From the NCBI GenBank assembly GCA_022432975.1, contig CM039503.1, positions 56,475,892 through 56,539,891 on the forward strand: a stretch of DNA of 64,000 nt, written 5' to 3'. Both the position numbers and the translations under genes were made by a program. How positions within the stretch are numbered: the stretch's first letter is position 1; every line of letters begins with the position of its first letter. Positions 45,905-58,575 of the stretch are shown in pieces. The notes under the pieces were generated by a model. The model did no database searches and was not told the DNA's origin. It worked only from the letters and a program-made list of their open reading frames with translations. This stretch comes from Begonia masoniana (Eukaryota; Streptophyta; Magnoliopsida; Cucurbitales; Begoniaceae).

Positions 45905-46667
45905 TGTAACACCCGAAACATTTTCGATTACGTGTATAGCCTTAGATTAGTTATGTGATGAGAGTTTAAAGTCATGGGAGTTTAAAGTCATTTAAGGGTT
46001 ATGCTATGTATAGAAAGGAGAGAGTGATATTGGAAGTGGAGTTTGGAGGAGGGTGGATTGTAACACCCGGAACATTTCTGATAACGAGCATAGCCTTAGA
46101 TTAGTTATGTGATGGGAGTTTAAAGTCATGGGAGGGTTATGCTGTGTATAGAAAGGAGAGAGTGATATTGGAAGTGGAGTTTGAGAGAAAACCTTAGAAA
46201 TTAGTGGTTAGGAAGTTTATGGAGTTGAAATTTTTATAAAGGTGAATGAAATAAAATGTAAGATAAGTGAAAAAGGAGAGGTCTTCACGTTAGGAAAATG
46301 AGAAGAAAAAAAAAAGTGAGGCAATTTTATAAAATAGGAAAATTTGGTAGAAAAGTTTAAAAGAGGAAAAGTAAGGTTTTATAAATTTGATGGTTAAGTA
46401 GGAAAAGTCAAAAGATTTTCTTTCTTCCTCCTTGCTTCCTACGAAAAACCAGCCACCATTAGAGCTCTCTTCCATCTTTAATTCATCACATTTTTCCAAG
46501 GTTTCTAGGTAAATTTGAGTGGGTTTTTGGTTACATGCAATGGAGGAGTGGTTTTTGGTATTTATATGGAGTTTTTGTTGGAATTGGTTAGGGTTTGGAA
46601 AACCCTAATGGAGGAGTCCGATTTTTCTCTTCCAATTGCTAGTTCTCTTCCTATATTTGGTAGTTTA

Positions 46668-47233
46668 TGTAACGACCCGCCAGGCTCCCCCGACAGGCCG
46701 TGCAGTCCGACCCACAGGCCCACCGACACTGCCACGTGGTTTCCCTCAGGCCGTCCCACGTGTACTCACGGTCCTCTCCCCTCTTGTAGGGAGTTTTTGC
46801 CTCCCTCCCCACTCGAACCCAAGACCTCAGGGACTAGTACTAGGGCTACAAGTGAGGAGTACCACTTGAGCTAGCTCCTTTTTTGTAACGACCTGTCAGG
46901 CTCCCCCGACAAGCCGTGCAGTCCGGTCCACAGGCCCACCGACGCTGCCACGTGGTTTCCCTCAGGCCGTCCCACGTGTACTCACGGTCTTCTCCCCCCT
47001 TGAAGGGAGTTTTTGCCTCCCTACCGACTCGAACCCAAGACCTCAGGGACTAGTACTTGGACTACATGTGAGGAGTACCACTTGAGCTAGTGGGGAGGGA
47101 GGCAAAAACTCCCTTCAGGGGGGAGAAGACCGTGAGTACACGTGGGACGGCCTGAGGGAAATCACGTGGCAGTGTCGGTGGGTCTGTGGGCCGGACTGCA
47201 CGGCCTGTCGGAGGAGCCTGGCGGGTCGTTACA
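46668..47233. mobile_element. Foldback element with LTR-like TGTAAC ends and 5-bp TSD
   Basis: It is flanked by GTTTA at 46663-46667 and 47234-47238. It starts TGTAACGACCCGCCAGGCTC and ends with the inverse. Layout: direct copy 1 (46668-46883), direct copy 2 (46884 to about 47092) and an inverted 141-bp copy of the first part (about 47093-47233). No ORF of interest. The 5-bp TSD and TG...CA ends resemble retroviral-type integration rather than a cut-and-paste transposon. Confidence 0.85.
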
Positions 47234-48043
47234 GTTTAAACCTTAGATAGGTTGTTTGAGATGATTTTTAGAGAGAGATTTGAGTTTTGGTGTGAGTTAT
47301 AGAAAAATCGGATTTTTGTGTTATATGCACCGATTCTGTTTTTGGAGTTTCGAGTTGGCCATTGTGTTTGGTTGTTGATTTTGATTATTTCAATGGATAG
47401 TAGACGTGTAGAGGTTTACGAAATGGGTTGGCACGTCGAAATTCGTTGAAAAATGAATAAGTTATGTCCGATTGAAGTTAGGACACTAAAACTATAAGAA
47501 AAATCGAGTTTTAAGTGCTAGTTTGTAAAGTTGGTTAAATTATTGAGATAATTCCTTAAAATTTCTTAGAATATTGCTAAGTGATTTTCCTATAATTCTT
47601 AGCTTAACGACCGAGTAATTTAGCAGGACAAAGTGAGCAAACACGTGCTGAACAATCAGGTAAGTAGAGGAGTGTTTTTGTTGCCTTCGGGCCTACACCA
47701 TAGAACAGTAGGGGTGGTTGTTGTTTGTTTTGATTTGAGCATTTTGTTTTCATGCACCATTGTTTTAATTACGAAATAAGAGTTTTAGCATGTTTTGCGT
47801 TTTGGTTATGAAAAGTAAGAAAATAAGATAACGGATATGCAACTCGGTAGACTAGCCTTATCGGGCAAGTGGCTCATGTGTAGCACCCTGAGAGGGATTC
47901 TACTATTGATGCTATGCTGAAAATATGTAATGTGTCGTGAGTATGAACGCCTCGATATACTCATGCTAGAAGGCACACTGAGGGTTCTATGATCGATGTG
48001 AGAAGAGATCTGGTATGACTGTCTCGAATTGTTTTAGGATGTG

Positions 48044-50504
48044 TGTAACACCTAAAAATTTCGGTAAAATACATAGCCCTAGGTTAGGGATGTGGTGGAA
48101 TATTAGTAGTGCAAGTTATAAAGTGGAAATAATGAAACCTAGGTGTAGTGATGTTTTGTCCTAATTGAATGAAAAGAAAAGAAATAATGGGGAAAGAAAA
48201 GAAGTGATTGGTGCTTAGGAAAAAAGCACCCACGTTGGTTTAAGTATGAAAGGAAAAAACGGGCAATTTTATAAATATTAGAACATTGGTGGAAAAAGCA
48301 AAAAGATGGAGATTAAGTTTTATAAATGATTGAAATTTAAGGTCAAAAAGCACATTTCTTTTCTTCCTCCTTTCTCCCTCACGAACCAGCCACCATTGTT
48401 AGGGCTCTCCACCTTCTCTTTACCATTTTGGCAAGGATTAAGGTAAGAATTGATGGGGTTTTGAGTTTTATACATTTAGGTGATGGTTTTTTTTAGATTT
48501 TTAGAGTGTTTTATGGAGGTTTGATGAGGGTTTGGAAAACCCTAACCGAGGAGTCCGAAATTTTTCTTGTAATTGCTTGTTTTCTTTCCAAATTTCATTA
48601 TTTAGATGTTGATGGATTAGTTTAGGTGATTTTTAGAGGTAGATTGAAGTTAAGGAGAAAGATTGTGAAAAACAGTTTTTAACATATTAAGTACCGGTTC
48701 TGTTTTTATGAATTCGAGTTGGCCATGGTGATTGGATGGTTAATTTGTTTGTTTCAATGGATAGTAGACGTGTAGAGGTTTACGGATTGGAGTGGCACTT
48801 CGAAATCTGTTGAAAAACGAGTAAGTTATGGCCATTCGAAGTTGGGCACTAAAATTTGTGGAAAAATCGGGTTTAGGGTTTAGAGTTTGAATTGGTTTGT
48901 ATTGTTGTTAGTTTTGGTTAGAAATTCTAAGTTATTTCCTATATTTGTCAGGTTGTCGAGCGAATAATTTTACGGGACGAAGTGAGTGAGTAAGTGCCGA
49001 GCAGTCAGGTAAGTAGAGGAACTTTTTCGTTGCCTTCGGGCCTACACCATAGAACGGTAGGGTTTAAATGGTTGTTGTTTTGTTTCGTGTTGTGTTGCAT
49101 ATCTTTGAAACATGCATCATGAGTTACAATACGCTAGATACGAGTGGTTGCATTGTTTGGCATTGTGAGTGTAAACGATAATCAGATAAAAGAATGGCAA
49201 AAGATTGGCAAAACTTAAGGCATCGAGAGTATGAATTTCTAGACGGTCATAGGATTCTACAATCGATTGCGGGAACGTAAAATTCGGTGGCCTTCCTAGA
49301 CGGTCATAGGAAGCGTGCCATCCGATTTTACTAAGGGTTGATCGATATGTGGCCATCGTAGACGGTCATGGGATGTGTACACAATTGATTCACATGGCTT
49401 ATGAACATATTAATGCAATGAAAAGGGAATGAGCACAACCGAGCGTTAGAAACTGCATGTGATAGGATTGGTTGCATTGTGTGTTGTTTGTGTTTGCATT
49501 CGTTATTCCCTACTTGCTAAACATTAGGCTTACTTTTTGTATTCTGTGGTATAGGTGACGAGGTATATACAGGTGAGGTGGATAGTGAAGATCAGGCTTA
49601 GGAGCAGTCAGAGATTCACGGGGCATGCCGGTGCAAGCAGTTGTCGGGGTGCCTCGACCTAGGTCTTCGGGGATGTGTGGTTGAGTATGGATTGAGTATT
49701 TTGGATTGACTTTGTCAGATTTTACTTTGTGTAAATATTTGTGGTCTTGACACATTTGTGGATTAGGTTTAGATTGTTTTATAAATGTGAATTGTCAGGC
49801 TTTGGGTTTTAGAAAATTTTAGTCGTTATATTGCTCGTTTTGGTTTTAAAGTATATAACGTCGGGTTCTTTTGTCTCTACGTTTTCACTAACTGTTTTAA
49901 GTCGATTTTTCGAGATTTTTCGAGGCACATAGTCGGGAATGTCGTGAACGTTGGGGTAAATTTTTAGTTGATTTGGAAATATTTGGTTTGAAGTAAAATG
50001 AGAAAAAGTGGAAGAGGTGCGCTGGTGGTCGAGGCTAGCGCGCTGGGCTGGGGGATTGTGCTGCAGGGGTAGACCAGAACCAGTCAAGTGGTCAACACGT
50101 CAGGCAAGGTGTCGACCGCTTTCCTTCATTAATGTAACCAGAGGCAATTAAGGTGTCGACCCTTTTAGCAGGGGTCGACCAGTGCCAGACAAGGTGTTGA
50201 CCCCTGTTGCAAGGTGTCAACTGATCTCAGTACAAACTGAAACCAGAACCTTTTTGGGGTCGACCACTACTTTGAGGTGTCGACCGCGACCCGATTTTAA
50301 CTGTTTCGACGCTTATTTCAAACCAGTTTCAACCTTCTACTTTCCGATACCTTTTGTACGTATTTTATAAATGTCTTTCTACGTATTTTTGAGGGTTCAA
50401 AAAACCCTAAAATCGAGTCGAAAAATCATCGAAAATTATTTTAAATTTCGTTTTAAACATGGTATGGGTTAGCACCGAGCCGGGGTGGGTTCGGGGGCGT
50501 TACA
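48044..50504 (+). mobile_element. Solo LTR with exact TSD ATGTG
   Basis: It starts TGTAACACCTAAAA and ends GGGGGCGTTACA. ATGTG is duplicated at 48039-48043 and 50505-50509. Conserved internal signals are a splice-donor-like CAG/GTAAGTAG (49006-49014), CCTTCGGGCCTACACCATAG, CTTGCTAAACATTAGGC and GTGGTATAG (AG at 49554), and GCCGGTGCAAGCAGTTGTCG. No PBS or coding region. Length 2461 bp. It is nested in the outer 3' LTR. Confidence 0.9.
50060..50295 (+). repeat. GGTGTCGACC-type short repeats in the hypervariable LTR block
   Basis: About eight to ten copies of a GTCGACC/GTGTCGACC core, some mutated to GTTGACC or GTCAAC, are spread irregularly over ~230 bp. The flanks (AGAAAAAGTGGAAGAGG before, ACGTATTTT...TTTTAAA after) align with the other LTRs, but this block does not. 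Confidence 0.75.
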
Positions 50505-51129
50505 ATGTGTGCCTCCGATCTTGCTCGGTGGGTCAGGGTGTGGCTGTCTCGAATTGTGTTAGGACGCGTGGTTTTTATTTGCATTCCTCCCTACTTACTA
50601 AGCATTAGGCTTACTTTTTGTGTTCTGTGGTGTAGGTGATGACATTTATTCAGGTGAGCTAGACGAGGGAGCCAAGGACTAGGCAGCAGTCGGCGGCGCA
50701 CGGAGCATGCCGGTGCAGGCAGCTATCAGAGCTTCTCGGCCATAGTTTTTCGAGGGATGTGTGAGGGAGTCGGTATTTTAGGATTGTGTATAGTTTTCTA
50801 ACTATTTTGGATGTTTGAAGTATTTGATTGTTTTATTGGTTTGATTTTGTAAATGTGGTTTGTGACTTGTTTTGGAATCTCTTTGATCGTATTTTATGGA
50901 AGTTTTAATTTCAGGATTTTGGTTTTCAGAATATTCAATAGTTATGCTGCTCGGTTTTTGTTGTATAGCAAACAACGTCGGGGTCATTTGTTTTCACGTT
51001 TTCGTTGATGTTTTGGAGTCGATTTTTTGAGATTTTCACGTGTCAAGGAGTCAGGGATGTCGGGAACGTTTTGGGAAAATTTTGAGTGATTTGGGTGTGA
51101 GTGGTTTGGAGAAAAATGAAAAAAAAAAA

Positions 51130-51355
51130 ATGAAGGTGGTGCGCTAGTGGCCGAGGGTGGCGCGTCAGACGCAGGGCATGGCCGAGCGTGGCGTACGCAT
51201 GGCGCGGGCGTGGCGTGCAGGAGGCGCCATGGCCGATCGGATCGATCGCAGCGCCATGACCGATCGATCGGGAAAAACAGAGAGTTCCGCGATCGATCGC
51301 AGGCAGTGCACTGCTACGCTCGCGCAGGCGACGCGCGCACCTATAAGTGTGCCAT
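51130..51355 (+). other. GC-rich hypervariable block at the end of the outer LTR
   Basis: It is rich in GGCGCG, GATCGATCG palindromes and GCATGG repeats, in the same position as the blocks at 30065-30240 and 50060-50295 but unrelated in sequence. The overlapping ORFs here are products of GC content, not genes. Confidence 0.6.
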
Positions 51356-51574
51356 TATGGGCTTTTTCAAAAATTTAATTTTTCAAATATATTTTAACCC
51401 GATCTTTTCCGGCACGTATTTTGGGCACGTTTTCCAACAAATTTTGAGGGTTCGAAAAATTTGAAAATCGAATCAAAATTTTATCAAAAATTATTTTAAA
51501 TTACGTTTTAAATGCGGGATTATTATGCAAAGTAGCGCACCGAGCCGGGGTGGGTTCGAGAGCGTTACATCTTC

Positions 51575-54500
51575 TCTCTATTTCACTATCAACAACAACT
51601 CAAATGGTAAAATTAAGTTTTTGCATATAACAACTAAAAAGATTTATGACAAATAATAATTTTGCCATTATTTTATGTTACACATAAATGCGATATAGAA
51701 AATAGGGTAGACTATTGACCTAAATCCATTTCTTTCCCGTATTCGTCTCTACTATTTTTTTCTAATTTCACTACTACAATCTACGTGTCCCTTCTCTTAT
51801 ATTAAGATTTTAATTGCTTTCAAGTCAGCATGCAAATAGGATAAAAATAGGTAGACTATGTTTAATAGATTTATTCTCTTATCCTCTATATTTACTTATC
51901 TCTTTCTACTACTACAATCCAAGTATCTCTTGCTTCATATAAAGATCTAATTAGTTTCAAGTCATCATGCAAACCAATTTCAAGATGTAATTTTCTAGCA
52001 TCACTGTCAATAGGATTCAGTCAAACAGTACAAATCTTTCTCAAAATCTTGAGTAGTTGTCTATTACTCACTTTATGAGATTGTAATACCTTGAACTTCC
52101 AAATATTTAAATTTTTTTATACACATCTCTTACATATCTATTCACAATTCTTGAAAAAAACTTTTATAGATTTGACTACTGATATTTAAAAATTGACTAT
52201 AAATAGTCATATCAATCGTAGATAGTGCTAAAAATGTGTCAAGACCTTAGGGCACGGGAAACAACTCTCATACGAAGAGAGACGCAAAAAAACTTGCTTA
52301 CTAAAGTATAAGAGGACATGAAAAAATATAGCCCAAGTTGAAAAAATCTAAATGACAAAATAAATTTTCATTTTTTTTTCTAAAAATTTTTTTGGGTTGG
52401 ATTCTAAATGAGGTGGGAGTAGTCTATGGAAGCAAACATAACACCATCATATTGGCTTTGAAATCAGATCACCTAGTGCGATGGGAGGTCAACTATTTTT
52501 GCATGGAACATGGAGAGCCATACGACTCACGCCCTGAGGAAAACGTCGATTTCGAATTGGGGAGTATTGTTAAGAAATAATCATAGGGGTATTTTGATAA
52601 TTATATAATGTTGTTTATAAACTTAGTTTTGTTAGTTTCAGGAAAATATGGGACAGTTTTAAAGTTAGTAAGAGAGGGTTATTATATACTACTAAAATGT
52701 TTAATATGTGTGTCACCTCACTACCTTTATTTCTCACCCTTGCCCTCTAAAAACTAAGATTTCTTCGAAAAATGTCTTCTCTCTATTTCAACTATCAACA
52801 ACTAAATATAACTATGACAAATCATAATTTTGCCACTATGTTATTTATACATAAATGCGAATAAAGAAATTGTGTAGATATTAGCCTAAATAGATTTCTT
52901 TTCCTTTCGTCTTACATTTCTTCTCAGTTCTCTACTTCAATCTAAGTATCTCTTGCTTTCTAGACAGATTCTAATAGTTTCAATCCTAATGCAAACCAAT
53001 TTCAAGATGTAATGTTCTGCATACTGTCAATAGTCTTCCACGTCAACAGGTACAAATTCTTCTCAAATCTTGAGTAGTGTCTATACAATAACCTGTAAGA
53101 TTGTAATAACCTTGCCATTCCAAATATTTAAATTTTTTTCTAACAACATTCTCCATATCTTTCCATTCTTGAAAAAATTTATATTTATTGACTACGAGAA
53201 TTTAAAAATTTGACTCTTAAAATATTCCTATCAACGTAGAAGTGCTAAAAATGTGTCAAGACTTAGGGCAAGTGGAACAACTCTTCATACGAAGAGGATC
53301 GCAAAAAAACTTGCTTACTAAAGTATAAGAGGACATGAAAAAAGATGGCCAGTGAAAAATATAAATGGACAAAATAAAAATTTCATTTTTTTTTCTAAAA
53401 ATTTTTTTGGGGTTGGATTTAAATGAGGTGGGGATAGTCATGGAAGCAAAAATTACACCCCATTATGGCTGAATCAGATCCCACCTAGTGCGAGGGAGGT
53501 CAACTATTTTGCATGGAAAATGGAGAAGCCATACGCTCACGACCTTGAGGAAAATGTCGATTCGAATGGGGGAGTATTGTTTAAGAAATAATCATAGGGG
53601 TATTTGATAATTATCTAATGTGTTTATAACTTAGTTTTGTTAGTTGCATGGAAAATATGGGACAGTTAAATTTAGTACGGAGGAGGGTATTATATACTAA
53701 AAAAAGTGTAAACTAGTGGTGTTCACCTCACTACCCTTCATTTATCACCTGCCTCTAAAAACTAAGATTGCTTCGAAAAAATGCTTCTCTCTATTTCACT
53801 ATAACAACTAAACCGTACATAACTATGACACATCATAATTTGCCACTATTTTATTTTATACCTAAATGGTGGGGGGGGTTGATAAGAATGTGTAGACTAT
53901 TAAGCCTAAATAGATTTCTTTTCCTATTGTCTCTATATTTATTCTCATTTCTCTACTTCAAATTAAGTATCTTGTGGTTCTTTACCTGCTTCAGATCCAG
54001 CTTTCTAAACATCAAGTAATCATGAAAATAGGATAAATACTAGAGGATTACTATGTCCTAAATTAGTTTCTTTATCTTATTCCTCTATACTAGTTCTCTC
54101 TTTCTACGATTTCAATCTAAGTATCTCTTGCTTCATATAAAGATCTAATTAGTTTCAAGTCATCATTTGTAAACCAAATTTAAGAGTAATTTTCTTGAAC
54201 CATGTAATAAGTTTCTAGTCAACATTACAAATTCTTCCTCAAAATCTTAAGTAGGTATTAGTACAAGAACTTGGAAAATATAGAAGGTCAAAATATATTT
54301 CTTTATTTTCTAAAAAATTGTAGGTTGGATTCTAAATGCGTGGATTAGCCTATGGAAGCAACACATATTTATCCATGGGATTGAATTGAATACCTTTGGG
54401 ATGAGACATAAACTATTTTGCATGGAACATGGAGAGCCTACGGACTTACGACCATGAGCAAAGGGTCATTCGAATGGGGGCAGTATTGTTAGGAAATAAT

Positions 54501-55660
54501 CCTAGGCGTATTTTAAGAATATATAATGTGTTTATAACTTATTTTTGTAGTTTCTTGGAACGTTAGAGTGAGTTAGGGTAGTAAGAAAATGTTTCATACA
54601 TAGAAAAGGAAGGTGATAGGAGGGTTGCTGATGAAGATTATTGATGAAGAAATATATTAATAGAAATACGATTTTCGAATCTGCATGTTGCTAAAATTTG
54701 TGGTTAACTTTAAGATTCATAGTTTTCTTGTAATTTTTGCTTATTAATTTTAACCAAAATTTCAACGCATCAAATCTAGCCCAGTGATAAAGAGATGCTG
54801 AAAACAGGTTATACATTGAGATCTAGTATGGAAGCCGAAACATATGCACTGCGAATGAATAAAAGGACCTTGGCAAAAGTTGTTTCTAACAACTAAAGCG
54901 AAACATGAAGAGTCCTTCTAAGAAGCTAAATTAGGTGTTTTTTATGTCTACGTTTATTAGTTTTGGTTACTTTTGTTTACGTCAAAACTCTGTAAAAAAT
55001 TTTTGAAATAGATGTCATACAAACTTATCTATATTATCATGTTTAAATAATTTGTCACCTCACTACCTTTATCTCACCTTGCCCACCCTAAAAACTAATG
55101 TCTTCTCTCTATTGCACTTTACAACAACTCAATGGTTAAAATTAAGTTTATGTATACACAACTAAATAAAACTACGACAAATAATAATTTTGTCATATTT
55201 ATTTTACACATAAAATTCGATAAAGAAATAGGAGAAACTATGCCCTAAAGACATTTATTTCCCCTATCGCCCTAATATTTCTTCTCATTGTTTTACTAAT
55301 ATACGTTGATTGCTTCATATCCATATTCTAATACTTTCAAGTCATCATGGCAAATACGATTAAAGAAAATAAGACAAACTATTGTCCTAAATATAAATTT
55401 CTCTCTATTTTGCCATGACTAGTTCTCGTTTCTAATACTCAATTAAGTATCTCTTGCTGTATATAGATTCTAAGTAGTTTCAGAATCATGTAAACAATTT
55501 CCGATGTATTTTCTAGAATCACTGTCAATATATTGAGTAAACATTACACATTCTTCGTGAAATCTGGAAGCAGTTCTAGTACAAGAAACTTAGAGATCAT
55601 AATGACGTTGACATTCCAAACTCTGTACATTTTTTTATAAAATTTCTTCAGATAAATGCA
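51575..55660. repeat. Long-type satellite units (L, C, T), mostly degraded by indels
   Basis: The L module interrupted at 35209 resumes here. Further C, T and L modules follow: T starts at about 52567 and 53580 (truncated), and a nearly full T lies at 54487-54891. From about 51840 onwards small insertions and deletions occur every few to few tens of bases relative to the same modules at 31.5-35.2 kb. Nothing in this part can be read as coding. Confidence 0.75.
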
Positions 55661-58575
55661 ATTCTCGAAAAAAATCATTGATTTAGTATGGACGACTAGA
55701 ATTTATAAAACTTGACTATAAATCTTCATATCAATAATAAAAATGCAAAGATGTGTCAAGACTTAGGGCAAGTGGAACAACTCTCATACGAAGAAATCGC
55801 AAAAACATGCTGACTAAAGTATAGACAATAATGATGTCATCACGAAATATATGCAAAACGTATCCATGTTGAAAAATCTCGAAGACAAAATAAATTTCTT
55901 TTTTTCTAAAAAACTTGTGGGTTGGATTCTAACTGAGGTGAATTAGAATTTGGAAAAGCAAACCTACACTATCCCTTGGCTGAATCGGAATCACCCAGGG
56001 GATGAGGACAATATTTTGCACGGAACATGAACGCCATACGACTCAAGACTTTATTGAAAAAAAAAAAAAACACAACATCTAATATGGGATAGACTAATGA
56101 TTTATAACAAGATCAAAAGCTAGGTTTTCTCTTCACAATAAATGACAATTCTGGAAAAAATATTAAATTTTTTTGCTACTAGAATTTAAAATTGGACTAT
56201 AAATCTTCAATCAATCTAGAAGTGCTAAGATGTGTCAAGACCTTGGGCAAGTGAGAACAACTCTTCATACGAAGAAATCGCAAAAAAAACTATTACTAAA
56301 AGTATAGACAATAATGAGTCATCACGGAAAGACATGAAAAAAATATCCATGTTTAAAAAAATCTAGAAGACAAAATAATTTTTTTTTTTTTTCTAAAAAA
56401 CTTTGTGAATTAGATTCTAAATGAGGTGGATTAGACTATAGAAGCAAACATACAATATCTCATGGGGCTTGAAATCGGATACCTAGTGGGATAAGAAGTA
56501 GACTATTTACACAAACTGAAGAAAGCATACGACTACGACTTATTGACAAAAAAAAAACTAAACACCTTAATAGTGGGGATAGCAACCTGGATAAAAAGAT
56601 CAAAAGTAGGTTTTCGCTACACAATTATAAATTGACAATTCTTGAAAAAACATTAGATTTTTTGACTACTAGAATTTAAACCTTGACTATTAAATCTCAT
56701 ATCAATCGTAGAGTGATAAAGGATTGTGTCAAACATTAAGGAAGTTAGAACAACTCTTCATACGAAGAAATCGCCAAAAAAACTTGTTACGAAAGTAGGA
56801 CAATAATGATTGTCATCACGAAAGACATGAAAAATTATCCCTGTTGAAAAATCTGGGAACACAAAATAAATTTCATTTTTTTTCTAAAAAAGCTGTGGTT
56901 TGGATTTCTAAATGAGTGGATTAGACTATGGAAGATACTACACTATCCCATGGGCTTGAAATCAGATCACCTATTGGATGAGGACGTTAAAAGATTTGAC
57001 ACGGAACATGAAGAAGTCATAGGACTTACAAACCTTTATTGAAAAAAAAAACTAAACCATATAGTGCGATAGCTAATGCAGTATAACAAGATAAAAAGGA
57101 GGTTTTCGTCTTACCAATAAATTGACAATTCTTACAAAACAGTACGAGTTATGTTGACAACTAGAATTTAAAAAACTTGATATAAATCGTCATATCAATC
57201 GTAGAGTACTAAAGATGTGTCGAGCCTTTATGGCATAAAGTGGAAACAACTCTATATACGAAGAAATCGCAAAAAAAACTGCTTACTAAAGTAGAGACAA
57301 TTAATATGTCATCACGAAAGACATGAAAAAATATATTCCTGTTGAAAATATCGAGAAGAAAAATAAATTTTTTTTTTTTTTCTAAAAAACTGTGGGTGGA
57401 TTCTACATGAGGTGGAATTTATAAACTAGGAAGAAACAACACTATCCCATGGGCTTGAAACGGATTCACTAGTGGGATTGAGTGGAAGACGTAAAATATT
57501 TTGCCACGGAAATGCAAGAAAGAAACATACGATTACGAAATTATTGAAAAAAAAAACTAAAACACCTTAATAGTGAGATAGGCTTTAATGCATGTATAAC
57601 AAGTCAAAAGTCAGTTTTCTCTTACACATATAACATGACAATTCTGGACAAATCATTAGATTTATTTGACTCTAGAATTAAACTTGACGTATAAGTTCAT
57701 ATCAATTAGTAGAAGTGCTAAAATATGTTTCAAGCCATTACGGAAAGGGGAACAACCTTCATACGAAGAAATCGCAAAAAAACTTGCTTACTAAAGTATA
57801 GCCAATCATGACTGTCATAACGAACAGACATTGAAAAAAAAAAAATATATCAGGTTGAAAAAATCTAGAAGACAAAATAGAATTTCATTTTTTATTTCGA
57901 AATGTTGTAGTTGAAATTCAAATGAGGGTTGATTAGGACTAGGAAGCAAACATACACTATCCCATGGGCTTGAAATCGGATCACCTTGTGGGATGAGACG
58001 GTAAAATATTTTACACGAACATGAAGACGGAATACACTTACAAACCTTATGGAAAAAAAAAACTAAAGACCTGAATAGTGGGATAGGACTAATGCGTATA
58101 ACAAGATCAAAAGTAGGTTTTCTCTCACATATAATTGACAATTCTTGAAAAAATATTAGATTATTTTGACTACTAGAATTTAAAACTTGACTATAAATCT
58201 TCATATCAATCGTAGAAGTGCTAAAGATGTGTCAAGACCTTAGGGCAAGTGGACAACTCTTCATACGAAGAAATCGCAAAAAAAACTTGCTTACTAAGTA
58301 TAGAACTTATGATTAACCACGAAAGACATGAAAAAAAAAATATCCATGTTGAAAAATCTAGAAGACAAAATAAATTTCATTTTTTTTTTCTAAAAAAACT
58401 TTGGGGTTGGATTCTAAATGACGTGGATTAGACTATGGAAGCAAACATACACTATCCCATGGGCTTGAAATCGGATACCTAGTGGATGGACGTAACATTT
58501 TGCAGGGAAACATGAAGAAGCAAACATGTACATGAAAGAGCATCGATTACGACCTTATTGAAAAAAAAAAAAAAA
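55660..58575. repeat. ~490-bp satellite units (C + b), indel-rich
   Basis: About six units of the C+b type. Diagnostic variants match the clean units further right: CGACTCAAGACTTTATTG at about 56040 and 59042, the TCTATATACGAAGAAATCG variant at about 57252 and 61278, and AAGCCATTACGG at about 57732 and 61752. It may be a low-quality version of the adjacent sequence. Confidence 0.75.

Larger units (their letters stand above)
35215..51569 (+). mobile_element. 16.4-kb composite of nested Tekay-type gypsy retrotransposons
   Basis: The left end TGTAACACCCGG (35215) and right end GAGAGCGTTACA (51569) are flanked by identical TCTTC (35210-35214 and 51570-51574). Removing the block restores a satellite sequence (ATGTCTTCTCTCTATTTC) seen intact at about 33545. 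So one 5' LTR start and one 3' LTR end of the outer element define the insertion. Inside are an inner gypsy element, a deletion junction, a Cassandra element, a foldback element and a solo LTR, listed separately. Confidence 0.9.
45905..51569 (+). mobile_element. Outer element: 3' LTR with two insertions
   Basis: It starts TGTAACACCCG after the polypurine tract and ends GAGAGCGTTACA before the TSD TCTTC. Removing the foldback element (46668-47233) and the solo LTR (48044-50504), with one TSD copy each, leaves an LTR of about 2.6 kb. Signals in order are: duplicated head (46059), TATA-like stretches near 46210 and 46320, a donor-like CAG/GTAAGTAG (47657-47664), CCTTCGGGCCTACACC, acceptor-like TGTGGTGTAG (AG at 50635), GCCGGTGCAGGCAG, the GC-rich block and the CACGTATTTTGGGCAC tail. 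Confidence 0.85.

Noticed and set aside
52392..52580. 62-codon ORF as a gene remnant
   Set aside because: It is the satellite core read in a stretch where indels happened to remove stops.
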